Position numbers and translations under genes: made by a program
The notes under the pieces: model-generated
The model's database searches: none
Seen by the model: only the letters and a program-made list of their open reading frames with translations
What the model was told of the DNA's origin: nothing
In this document: positions 1-6,700 of the stretch, piece after piece
Numbering within the stretch: the first letter of the stretch is position 1
How the letters are laid out: each line of letters begins with the position of its first letter
Assembly (NCBI GenBank): GCA_019242465.1
Contig: JAFAVL010000024.1
Span: 1 to 7,937 of the forward strand
Reading direction: 5' to 3'
Origin: Chroococcidiopsidaceae cyanobacterium CP_BM_RX_35
Lineage (GTDB): Bacteria > Cyanobacteriota > Cyanobacteriia > Cyanobacteriales > Chroococcidiopsidaceae
DNA length: 7,937 bases

Positions 1-965
1 AGGGATTTAACCTCAATTGGGTCTCCTAAAGAGGTGCCAGTACCGTGAGCCTCCACATAGCTAATTTGGGCTGGAGTCACTCCAGCCTGTGCCAGGGCTT
101 GACGCATGACGGCCTGCTGGGAAGGTCCATTCGGGGCTGTAAGTCCATTAGTCGTACCATCTTGGTTGACTGCCGAACCTCTGATCAGTGCCAAAATGTG
201 GTCTCCATCTTGGAGGGCATCTTCTAGGCGCTTGAGTACAATTACGCCACAGCCCTCTCCTCGGACAAAGCCATTGGCATTGGCGTCAAAGGTTTTACAG
301 CGACCGTCAGCTGCCATCATTTGAGCCTGAGAGCAACTAATAGTTGGCTCTGGAGACAGCATGAGGTTGACTCCTCCGGCTAGGCATAAATTGGACTCCC
401 TGTTCCGCAGACTCTGGCAAGCCAAATGAACTGCCACTAATGACGAGGAACAAGCCGTATCTATCACCATGCTGGGTCCTCGCAGATTCAGCACGTAGGA
501 TAGACGATTGGCGGCAATACAAGGGGTGGTACCCGTGGCACTGTATTGACTGATCTGGGAAGAATCCTTGTAGATCAGTTTGTGATAGTCAGCATTGGTG
601 ATGCCAATGAACACTCCAGTCTGGCTTCCCGCTAGAGTTCCTGGGGCAATTCCAGCATTTTCTAGAGCTTCCCAAGCTACCTCCAACATCAGTCTTTGTT
701 GGGGGTCCATGTGCTCCGCTTCGCGGGGGGAAATGCCAAAAAAGCTGGGGTCAAACTGATCTACCTGTTCCAAAAAGCCACCCCAACGAGTGTTCATTTT
801 TCCTGGTGTAGCTGGCTGTGGCTCATAAAAGGCGTCTATATCCCATCTATCGGACGGTACTTCTGTGATGGCATCCACACCTTTACGCAGTAGTTGCCAA
901 AAAGAATCAGGATTTTGCGCTTTTGGAAAACGGCAACCAATGCCAATAATTGCTACGGGTTCCAT
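1..965 (-). CDS. Type I polyketide synthase, N-terminal ketosynthase domain (partial, runs off the window)
   Basis: This is the beginning of a modular PKS: 321 complete codons are visible and the reading frame stays open to the window edge. Decarboxylative Claisen extension of an ACP-bound acyl chain is the expected reaction. Seen: [13 protein letters not shown] at residues 2-14, the active-site cysteine Cys172 in DTACSSS, GFVRGEG further on, and the first catalytic histidine His307 in EAHGTGT; the second catalytic histidine (NIGH region) lies beyond the window. The ATG at 965 is fixed by an in-frame TAA eight codons upstream; no clear Shine-Dalgarno precedes it. The KS starts at residue 2, so there is no N-terminal docking helix. 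That would suit a KS fed by a free-standing ACP, such as the one encoded two genes upstream. The gene starts 98 bases after the CylC-like gene and is probably co-transcribed. By position it corresponds to CylD of cylindrocyclophane synthesis. Domains after the KS are unknown. Confidence 0.95.
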   Translation of the reverse strand, partial: MEPVAIIGIGCRFPKAQNPDSFWQLLRKGVDAITEVPSDRWDIDAFYEPQPATPGKMNTRWGGFLEQVDQFDPSFFGISPREAEHMDPQQRLMLEVAWEALENAGIAPGTLAGSQTGVFIGITNADYHKLIYKDSSQISQYSATGTTPCIAANRLSYVLNLRGPSMVIDTACSSSLVAVHLACQSLRNRESNLCLAGGVNLMLSPEPTISCSQAQMMAADGRCKTFDANANGFVRGEGCGVIVLKRLEDALQDGDHILALIRGSAVNQDGTTNGLTAPNGPSQQAVMRQALAQAGVTPAQISYVEAHGTGTSLGDPIEVKS

Positions 966-1054
966 CTTGGAGTTTGCCAAATTGAGTTATTGCTGCTGCA
1001 AACGAGAAGTCCTAATCATACAAATCTTTTGATATGGCGTTGTCTATGCTCTAT

Positions 1055-1072
1055 GAAAGCCGTCTAGCTTTC
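1055..1072 (-). repeat. Stem-loop over the stop codon of the CylC-like gene
   Basis: GAAAGC and GCTTTC form a perfect 6-bp stem around a 6-base loop that contains the TAG stop codon. No T-run follows on the minus strand, so it is not a convincing intrinsic terminator. It could affect mRNA stability or coupling between this gene and the PKS, or be chance. Confidence 0.35.
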
Positions 1073-2482
1073 CTGAGCAAGAACTGATTGAGAAAACTGC
1101 TTAAAGGTCTTGAGATTGTTGTGAAGTGATTTACTAATCGAGCCTCCGGCAACCATGATGCCCATTTCGCGGTTTACCTTCCATTGGTAGTCAAGACGAG
1201 AGAACAATCTCTGCATCAATTCCAAGAGACTTTGATGATATTTGAGTCCTACATAGTAACCTTCATGTTCTTGACAGAGGCACTTTTCCATCCAATCTAA
1301 TGCTTCTTTTGTTTCCATCTCAAATAGAGGAGATTTTAACAGCTTGTAGTAAAAGAGCATTAAAATCGGGTCATCGTAAACACAACGACCGGGTAAGGAT
1401 CCAGAAAGACCGCTCAGAAGGTTGCGTTGCATCATGTAAATCATTAGACCAGAGATGAATTTCTCGTAAGCAGTTGGCTTCGGGAAATCCTTATACATAT
1501 CTCTAGCAATGGTTTGGGAAATCGTGGTATGGAAAGCCTCATCCAATAAGTGGTAATAGGAGACAGCAGTTGGAGTCGGGATATACTCGCCTTTTTGCTC
1601 TAATTCCCGGAAATATCTGACATAAGGATATTCCTGGTTCTTGAGAATCGCATTAGCCGTGTAGCGCAAGGAGTAATACTGACATGCCATGAATGGCGAC
1701 ATTCCCCAATGAATAGTGAAGAACTGCAACCAATAACGCGGTGCGATTCGTCCTCCCAGACCATCTGCTGGTGCGGGAATTTGGTCGCCTTTTTCCTCTA
1801 ACTCTCTCAAGTGCTGAGAGTAATACTGTTTTTTATCGCTAAGCATCTTTTTAGCAACCGCCCTTAAGGCATTGTCTCGGTACTTAGAAAAAGGAGAACT
1901 TCCCTGGCTTGAGATAAAAAACTGCTGCATAGGCTGAGGGATCAAGGAACTCAGCCAGCTCTTATTCTCTTTATCTGATTTGCCATAAAGAGAATTCCCC
2001 AAAATTGTTTTACCGACTATAGCCATTTTTGATTTGAAACCGATCCTCTGGAAGGTGCGAATGTGGTAACTTTCCTGCTCGGTTTCAAATTCCAACTCCC
2101 GGCAAAGTGTTTCGTAACCGCCAACAGCGCGAAAAACACCCGTGGTCACCATGTTGTAAATACTGGTAGTTGCTTCGCTAACAGCAGTGTGGTTATAGTT
2201 GCCAACCCAATAGAGATGGTTGAGTGCTAGCTTTTGTGAAGTGGAAGCGGCAGTGTAAAGGGGGGTACCGTACAAAAGTGAAAGTTCCGGAGCGCTCCAA
2301 TAATAGTTGCTGTTGCTAGCGTAGTTAAATTCACTGCCCAAGTCTTTGAGTTTCTCAGTATAGTCTGAGTTTGCATTGTTTTTATAAGTTTTTTCGATGA
2401 GTTTAATGTGCTTTGTCTCCTGTGCTGTGGGGACGGTTAAAGATGAGCTTTTTGGCTCTAGATTTTTGTTGGCAACTGTCAT
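1064..2482 (-). CDS. CylC-like dimetal-carboxylate protein (candidate fatty-acyl halogenase)
   Basis: The 472-residue protein resembles the cyanobacterial CylC/BrtJ family, AurF-related ferritin-like enzymes that chlorinate unactivated carbons of fatty acyl chains. Candidate metal ligands are visible with AurF-like spacing: Glu103 (in VSEAT), Glu137 and His140 (in EQESYH, 34 residues after Glu103), and His311, Glu315 and His318 (in HLLDEAFH, an H-x3-E-x2-H pattern). Glu284 sits where AurF has another glutamate ligand, 27 residues before the first histidine of that pattern. The segment between the two ligand clusters is longer than in AurF and carries a repeated motif. No signal peptide or membrane segment is evident. 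ATGs at 2485 and 2482 compete; AGGAG at 2489-2493 is 6 bases from the second, so 2482 is preferred. The gene lies between the FAAL/ACP pair and the PKS, as cylC does, which suggests an acyl-ACP substrate. Halogenation is inferred; oxygenation remains possible. Confidence 0.85.
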   Translation of the reverse strand: MTVANKNLEPKSSSLTVPTAQETKHIKLIEKTYKNNANSDYTEKLKDLGSEFNYASNSNYYWSAPELSLLYGTPLYTAASTSQKLALNHLYWVGNYNHTAVSEATTSIYNMVTTGVFRAVGGYETLCRELEFETEQESYHIRTFQRIGFKSKMAIVGKTILGNSLYGKSDKENKSWLSSLIPQPMQQFFISSQGSSPFSKYRDNALRAVAKKMLSDKKQYYSQHLRELEEKGDQIPAPADGLGGRIAPRYWLQFFTIHWGMSPFMACQYYSLRYTANAILKNQEYPYVRYFRELEQKGEYIPTPTAVSYYHLLDEAFHTTISQTIARDMYKDFPKPTAYEKFISGLMIYMMQRNLLSGLSGSLPGRCVYDDPILMLFYYKLLKSPLFEMETKEALDWMEKCLCQEHEGYYVGLKYHQSLLELMQRLFSRLDYQWKVNREMGIMVAGGSISKSLHNNLKTFKQFSQSVLAQES

Positions 2483-2488
2483 CATTTT

Positions 2489-2493
2489 CTCCT
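2489..2493 (-). promoter_or_regulatory. Ribosome binding site of the CylC-like gene
   Basis: AGGAG lies 3 bases before the ATG at 2485 and 6 bases before the ATG at 2482. The spacing favours the second ATG as the start. It is the clearest Shine-Dalgarno in front of any of the large genes here. Confidence 0.65.
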
Positions 2494-2559
2494 GCAAAAG
2501 TTCAGTGAATCAAACAATCTCTACCTTCTATCGGCACTAAAAACCGAAAAGAACACTCC

Positions 2560-2892
2560 TCAGCTTTTAGTTTTGAATTTCCAACTTAAATGCTCAACTA
2601 AAGACTCAACGGTTGGATAGTCATACAGTAGGGTTGGATCGACCTCTTCTCCCAGCCAATCTTCTAGATCGCCCGTTAAACCAACTGCTGCTGAGGAATC
2701 TAAGCCATAGCGATCAAAAGGAATCGTAATATCAACTTCCTCAGGTTGTATTTCCAACAGTTCGGCTAAATAGGCCACAATCCAGTCTTGAATCTCTGCC
2801 GCAGTCGGCGATTTTTTAGATGCCTGTTCTTTAACGGCTTGGTTTTCTGGAGCTGCGGACATTTCGTTTACTGAAAGGTTTTGAACTTCCAT
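2560..2892 (-). CDS. Free-standing PKS-type acyl carrier protein
   Basis: A 110-residue acyl carrier protein. Residues 1-30 are a polar, probably disordered lead-in and the carrier fold follows from about residue 31. The phosphopantetheine site is Ser66 in YGLDSSAAVGL. The sequence around it (GLDS, DLEDWLGEEVDP, YDYPTVESLVEHL) is of the type I PKS/NRPS carrier kind, unlike the second ACP at 6701-6943. Lying directly after the FAAL gene, it is the expected acceptor of the adenylated fatty acid and the carrier on which the CylC-like enzyme would act; CylB is the matching protein in cylindrocyclophane synthesis. The ATG at 2892 has only a weak ribosome site; Met11 (2862) is a possible later start that would leave the domain intact. 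The gene is 176 bases after the FAAL stop and about 77 bases before the next start, consistent with one operon. Confidence 0.93.
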   Translation of the reverse strand: MEVQNLSVNEMSAAPENQAVKEQASKKSPTAAEIQDWIVAYLAELLEIQPEEVDITIPFDRYGLDSSAAVGLTGDLEDWLGEEVDPTLLYDYPTVESLVEHLSWKFKTKS

Positions 2893-2945
2893 TTTTTTGT
2901 CTTAATTGCTACACTATTTTCTTCGCTTCTTTTCGCAGCCGCAAA

Positions 2946-3008
2946 TCAATGAGTCTCAGTTTTGAAGACCTTGCCAGTTTCCGTGAATTTAGAATTTTCA
3001 ACTGCCAT
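2946..3008 (-). other. Possible 20-codon leader ORF with strong ribosome site
   Basis: In the 176 bases between the FAAL and ACP genes, AAGGAG at 3017-3022 is followed after 8 bases by ATG at 3008. The 20-codon frame (MAVENSKFTETGKVFKTETH) ends in TGA 53 bases before the ACP start and is not in its frame. The site is stronger than the one before the ACP gene itself. It could be a translated leader, a relic of an older ACP start, or chance. I do not recognise the peptide. Confidence 0.25.
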
Positions 3009-3068
3009 CTTTCAAGCTCCTTCTCGTATAAATTGAGGTGATGAAATCTACGTAGTAAGGATTCGATT

Positions 3069-4907
3069 TCAGATTGCAGACAGCTTGTGTAACACAGATT
3101 CAACCTCAGCTAGCAGATGTAGAAACTTTGCTTTGCCCTGAGGATTCTCACTCCAATCTTCCACGACATTCAAACTGCCATTTAAAAACCCAGCACGAGC
3201 AGCATAACGCTGAATCTTACCACTCGATGTCTTGGGGATACTCCCAGTCTTGACTAATACAACAGCATAAACCTGGATGTTGTGTTCCGCTGCCACAGAC
3301 TGACTAATGTTTCCTACTACCTCATTGACATTCAGGTTGCGCAGATAACTCCGCTCTACTTCCTGCACAACCACCAGTCGCTCTTCGCCTTTTACCTCTA
3401 CGGCAAAGGCCGCTCCACACCCAGGTCGTGGTGCCTGATGGCTTTTCTCTACTGTCAGTTCAATATCCTGGGGATAATGGTTCTGCCCTCGAATAATAAT
3501 GACATCTTTAATGCGCCCCGTGATAAACAACTCGCCATCCTGCAAAAATCCCAAGTCTCCCGTGCGCAGAAATGGTCCCTGAATTTGTCTGTCACCTGTG
3601 TCTGCTAGGTAAGCATGGAAAGACTGTTTTGTTTCCTCAGGTCGATTCCAATAGCCCTGAGCCACACTCGGACCTGACACCCAAATTTCTCCCACTTGGT
3701 TAGTCGGACAAGGAGTTAAGGATTCAGGGTCAACAATAACGATTTTCTGGTCTGGCAAGCTCCTACCAACACCTACAATTGCTCTGTTACCTTCCTGCTG
3801 ACCCTTAGCTGCCATCACTCGGTTTTGCTCGAGTGCGGCCCCAACAACTTGGCGAACAATAGGTGGCTCTGTTTTCAAACCTCCAGAGATAATCAAGGTT
3901 GTTTCAGCCATCCCGTAGCAGGGGTAAAATGCCTCTCTTCGGAAGCCACAAGGTTCAAAAGTGGCTGCAAACCGATCCAACGTTTGGGCACGGACGGGTT
4001 CGGCTCCGGTGAAAGCCACCTCCCAGCTGCTTAGGTCAAGACTCGCTAGCTGTTCTGGCTTAATCTTACGCACACATAGGTCATAAGCAAAATTGGGTCC
4101 GCCGCTGGTAGTAGCTTTGTAGCGGGAAATTGCCAAGAGCCAACGCAAAGGCTTTTGAAGAAAGTCTAGCGAAGACATAATTATGACTGGGAACCCACCG
4201 TAGAGAGGCTGTAGCACCCCGCCAATTAACCCCATGTCGTGGTAGGGTGGCAGCCAAACAACACCCTGGCTGTTAGGTGTATGAGCGAAACACCTGTGAA
4301 TCGAGGTCAAATTATGCAAAAGGTTACCGTGGCTCACTATGACACCCTTAGGTGTACCCGTAGAGCCTGAGGTGTACTGGAGAAAAGCTAGTGTGTTCTC
4401 ACATAAGTTCGGTTCCTGCCAAGATGACTCTAAATCACTGGCAATATTGTCCGTAGTTATCCAGCGCAACTGGGCCAATTCTGGATTTTCGGCAAAGCAA
4501 TCCTCTAGGCTGCCTAGTAGGGATGTAGTGGTGAGCCCTAGCGTTGCCTGGGAAGCAGCCACGATTGCCTGTAACCTGAACATATTGTGATTGCGCCGGG
4601 GTGGATAAGCGGGGACAGCCACAACATTGGCGTACAAACATCCGAAAAAGGCAGCAATGTATTCCAGTCCCGGTTGGTAAATAAGTAGGGCGCGTTCACC
4701 TGAGGTATCAAAAGATTGCAAGTATGCGGCGATCAACCGTGCCCGTCTATTCAATTCTTTATACGTTAGCCTATCTACTTCTTCTCCATTTTGCAAAAAG
4801 ATATAAGCCACCTTCTCAGATTGATTTTGTGCTCTGCAACTTAGCAGGTCTACCAAAGTCGAAAATTTATGTCCGGTTTCGGTTGGATACTCGAAAAGAA
4901 AAGCCAT
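3069..4907 (-). CDS. Fatty acyl-AMP ligase (FAAL) loading the PKS starter
   Basis: The 612-residue adenylating enzyme activates a free fatty acid with ATP and transfers it as acyl-AMP to an ACP, most likely the one encoded next. Seen in order: the ATP-binding loop YTSGSTGTPKG (178-188), LPPYHDMGLIGG (219-230, a FAAL/FadD32 hallmark), YGMAETT (331-337), GEIWVSGPSVAQGYW (406-420), LRTGDLG (447-453), the hinge GRIKDVIIIRG (464-474), and the C-terminal IPKTSSGKIQR with Lys564. A stretch at roughly 345-376 sits where FAALs carry the insertion that disfavours CoA as acceptor; this placement is inferred. Length is normal for a stand-alone FAAL. ATG 4907 has AGGTG 4 bases upstream. It matches CylA in role and position. 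The chain length accepted cannot be read from the sequence. A promoter about 400 bases upstream probably drives this gene and those that follow. Confidence 0.95.
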   Translation of the reverse strand: MAFLFEYPTETGHKFSTLVDLLSCRAQNQSEKVAYIFLQNGEEVDRLTYKELNRRARLIAAYLQSFDTSGERALLIYQPGLEYIAAFFGCLYANVVAVPAYPPRRNHNMFRLQAIVAASQATLGLTTTSLLGSLEDCFAENPELAQLRWITTDNIASDLESSWQEPNLCENTLAFLQYTSGSTGTPKGVIVSHGNLLHNLTSIHRCFAHTPNSQGVVWLPPYHDMGLIGGVLQPLYGGFPVIIMSSLDFLQKPLRWLLAISRYKATTSGGPNFAYDLCVRKIKPEQLASLDLSSWEVAFTGAEPVRAQTLDRFAATFEPCGFRREAFYPCYGMAETTLIISGGLKTEPPIVRQVVGAALEQNRVMAAKGQQEGNRAIVGVGRSLPDQKIVIVDPESLTPCPTNQVGEIWVSGPSVAQGYWNRPEETKQSFHAYLADTGDRQIQGPFLRTGDLGFLQDGELFITGRIKDVIIIRGQNHYPQDIELTVEKSHQAPRPGCGAAFAVEVKGEERLVVVQEVERSYLRNLNVNEVVGNISQSVAAEHNIQVYAVVLVKTGSIPKTSSGKIQRYAARAGFLNGSLNVVEDWSENPQGKAKFLHLLAEVESVLHKLSAI

Positions 4908-4911
4908 TCTA

Positions 4912-4916
4912 CACCT
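4912..4916 (-). promoter_or_regulatory. Ribosome binding site of the FAAL gene
   Basis: AGGTG on the minus strand, 4 bases before the ATG at 4907. It supports that start, which also fits the family's N-terminus; no in-frame upstream start looks better. Confidence 0.5.
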
Positions 4917-4940
4917 GCCTGAACCTTTTGCAAAAATCTT

Positions 4941-4952
4941 TCTAGCGCTAGA
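4941..4952. repeat. 12-bp perfect palindrome ahead of the FAAL gene
   Basis: TCTAGCGCTAGA is a perfect dyad ending 33 bases before the FAAL start codon. Its place between promoter and gene, and its symmetry, fit a binding site for a dimeric regulator. No regulator gene is in the window, so an operator role is a guess. Confidence 0.35.
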
Positions 4953-5113
4953 CTATGTGTGCGAACAATGCTCAAACATAGAAGAATGACAAAAAAATAA
5001 AAACCTTCAGCGAACTAGATAATCCTATTTACAAATTCAGCACGATTGCTACAGTTCACTTTCTTGAAGATAGTTTACATCTCTATAAAAAAAGAGACTG
5101 TATTTCCCTATAC

Positions 5114-5164
5114 TTTCCTGAATTTTTCTTAGCTATATTACAAATAAAAGAAAAATTTAGGAAA
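5114..5164. repeat. Near-perfect 17-bp inverted repeat (17-base spacer) in the FAAL leader
   Basis: The left arm TTTCCTGAATTTTTCTT (5114-5130) and right arm AAGAAAAATTTAGGAAA (5148-5164) pair at 16 of 17 positions. The odd pair is a G-U wobble in plus-strand RNA and an A-C mismatch in minus-strand RNA. On the plus strand eight T residues (5169-5176) follow 4 bases after the stem, giving a terminator-like layout that faces against the genes. In the sense direction it would form a long AU-rich hairpin in the FAAL mRNA leader. Confidence 0.6.
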
Positions 5165-5305
5165 CATGTTTTTTTTACGATTTACCTACAAAGTATTAAG
5201 ATAGCGTGAAGAAGCAATGGGGATGAAGTTTTGAGTTTTTGGCAAAAGCTAAAGAGAAACAGTTCTGACTACAAGATGTACTTAAGGTAATATATTCATG
5301 CTTGA

Positions 5306-5333
5306 ATTTTACCAAACTTGTCTTCAAAGTCAA
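5306..5333 (-). promoter_or_regulatory. Sigma70-like promoter for the FAAL-ACP-CylC-PKS operon
   Basis: On the minus strand TTGACT (5333 to 5328) and TAAAAT (5311 to 5306) are separated by 16 bases. Each hexamer matches consensus at five of six positions. The site lies about 20 bases after the fabZ stop codon and would start transcription near 5299, giving a leader of roughly 390 bases before the FAAL start. It is the best promoter match I found by eye in the non-coding stretches. The match is by sequence only. Confidence 0.55.
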
Positions 5334-5352
5334 CTAAAATTTAGACTCTAAG

Positions 5353-5868
5353 CTAATTTGCTCCAAGAGAAAACGTAAGTTCGCCTTCTGCAGCAAGCTG
5401 ACCATCAACTTCAGCACGAGCATGTATTTTACCAAAACGACGCCGCTTAATACACAACAATTCCACCGTCATTACTAACTGGTCACCTGGCACTACTGGA
5501 CGGCGGAATCGAATTTTATCAATACTAGCAAACAAGAATGGTCCGTTTTCCACCTCCAGCAATTGGATCAATAAGATGCCTCCAACTTGTGCCATTGCTT
5601 CCACAATCAGCACACCAGGCATAAGCGAACGACCAGGAAAATGTCCTTGAAAATGGGGTTCATTGAGCGTAACATTTTTAATCCCGATAGCTTTTTCCCC
5701 TGGGACATATTCAATGATTCTATCTACAAGTGCGAAAGGGTAGCGGTGGGGTAACAACTTGTAAATTTCTTCTGACGTCAGAATTGTTTTAGTCTGTTGC
5801 AAGGCACTAAAATCAGGTTGATTCTTTGCAGAAGCAGATGCAGAAAGGAGTGAGGTGACGTCCATCAT
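5353..5868 (-). CDS. fabZ: 3-hydroxyacyl-ACP dehydratase, FabZ type
   Basis: The 171-residue hot-dog-fold dehydratase converts 3-hydroxyacyl-ACP to trans-2-enoyl-ACP in type II fatty acid synthesis. Seen: [12 protein letters not shown] (39-50), the catalytic histidine His76 in [18 protein letters not shown] with the catalytic Glu90, and [11 protein letters not shown] and KRRRFGK further on. All key residues are intact. The first 28 or so residues are a variable lead-in. Two adjacent ATGs (5868 and 5865) can serve as start; neither has a good Shine-Dalgarno, and an in-frame TTG at 5886 is less likely. Housekeeping bacterial fabZ often sits with lpx genes; here it follows a broken fabH and precedes a FAAL operon, so this is probably a pathway-specific second copy. 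It is separated from the fabH remnant by about 180 bases of AT-rich DNA. Confidence 0.95.
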   Translation of the reverse strand: MMDVTSLLSASASAKNQPDFSALQQTKTILTSEEIYKLLPHRYPFALVDRIIEYVPGEKAIGIKNVTLNEPHFQGHFPGRSLMPGVLIVEAMAQVGGILLIQLLEVENGPFLFASIDKIRFRRPVVPGDQLVMTVELLCIKRRRFGKIHARAEVDGQLAAEGELTFSLGAN

Positions 5869-6051
5869 AGGTAAGGTGAAAAACAAATCTTAAACTAGAT
5901 ATTTTTCCTAATTCCCATTTATTACTTGAATTCAATCATTTAATTAATCTAGTAAATCAATTTAAATTCTTTTATTCTTCTTCTGGATGATTGAGCTTAT
6001 TTATTGCTTGTTAAACCCGGAGAGTGACAGAAGAGGGTTAGGATGATGATT

Positions 6052-6618
6052 CTAAGTGCCGTCAGTTTGAAGATGAAAACCCAGATGGTTTTGTTCACTT
6101 GCTTGCATGATAACCGCTCCAGCTTCATCACCCAAAAGAACGCAGGTGCGTCGATCAGTCCAGTCAGCCCAACGGGAAAGCACGTCTGCACCGAAGAGAA
6201 GGATATTTTGATAAACGCCCGTGTGAATAAACTGAGCAGCAGTGACTAGACCAAAGATAAAGCCAGAGCAAGCCGCTGTTAAATCAAAAGCCACAGCCCG
6301 ACTACCTCCCAGTTGCGCTTGAATAAGACTTGCACTACCAAACAAGTCATCAGGAGTAGACGTAGCCAGGACAATCAAATCTAGCTCTTTTGGAGCTAAA
6401 TCTGCCATAGTGATCGCTTTTCGAGCGGCTTGAGTAGCTATTGCCGTTAGTGAACTGTCAGGTAGGAGAAGATAACGACTGCAAATCCCTGTGCGACTTT
6501 TGATCCAGTTGTTAGAGGTTTCCACTATCCGACTAAGTTGATAGTTATCTAAGTAGGCAGAAGGAACCGCAGAATCTGTTCCAGTCAAACTAATCCCTGG
6601 TATTACTGGTAATTCCAT
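6052..6618 (-). pseudogene. fabH: Truncated beta-ketoacyl-ACP synthase III (FabH), N-terminal half only
   Basis: The 188-codon frame matches the N-terminal half of KAS III, which condenses a starter acyl-CoA with malonyl-ACP. Seen: SNNWIKSRTGI (35-45), ATSTPDDLFGSA (85-96), and the active-site cysteine Cys117 in DLTAACSGF. It ends in TAG right after QTDGT, whereas FabH proteins run to about 330 residues. The C-terminal half, with the catalytic His and Asn and the usual NTSAAS and glycine-rich end motifs, is absent from all frames downstream to 5869. Reading past TAG gives only 16 more codons (NHHPNPLLSLSGFNKQ) before TAA. The motif usually read as GDGAGAV is GDEAGAV here, a change consistent with relaxed selection. 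Without the second half of the thiolase fold it should not condense. It starts 82 bases after the acpP stop. A short expressed protein with another role is possible but less likely. Confidence 0.82.
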
Positions 6619-6656
6619 TAAACTTCGTTTGCGAAAAGGGTAATAGCTTTAACTCT

Positions 6657-6671
6657 TGGGCAGACCGCCCA
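6657..6671 (-). repeat. Small GC-rich stem-loop between acpP and the fabH remnant
   Basis: TGGGC and GCCCA form a 5-bp stem with a 5-base loop, and GTTAAAG occurs on both sides on the minus strand. No T-run follows, so it is not a standard terminator. It may stabilise the acpP 3' end or be chance. Confidence 0.3.
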
Positions 6672-6700
6672 CTTTAACAGCAGGTTGACTATGTATAAGT

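Larger units (their letters stand above)
4908..5352. other. 445-base non-coding region between the FAS-like block and the FAAL operon
   Basis: This AT-rich stretch contains no credible ORF, tRNA or recognisable riboswitch. It holds the promoter at 5306-5333, the inverted repeat at 5114-5164, the palindrome at 4941-4952 and small symmetric elements such as AAACATGTTT at 5162-5171. No convincing intrinsic terminator follows fabZ on the minus strand, so some read-through from the upstream block is possible. If the promoter is used, most of this region is a long untranslated leader of the FAAL mRNA. Confidence 0.7.

Noticed and set aside
2909..3103. 64-codon minus-strand frame overlapping the FAAL end
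   Set aside because: It opens with TTG inside the FAAL gene, has no ribosome site at that start and no recognisable domain. Most of it fills the gap before the ACP by chance.
3282..3608. 108-codon plus-strand frame
   Set aside because: It lies wholly antisense to the well-supported FAAL gene and its translation has no family features.
5336..5352. Terminator after fabZ
   Set aside because: Only a 4-5 bp AT-rich symmetry (TTAGAGTCTAA) is present with no following T-run on the minus strand.
5926..5935. TTGAATTCAA palindrome upstream of fabZ
   Set aside because: It is a short AT-rich 10-bp symmetry with no matching promoter hexamers at proper spacing; chance is likely.
5997..6191. Minus-strand 64-codon frame over the fabH end as a frameshifted FabH tail
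   Set aside because: Its end (ILTLFCHSPGLTSNK) lacks any KAS III C-terminal motif such as NTSAAS or the glycine-rich end, and most of it is a shadow of the fabH frame.
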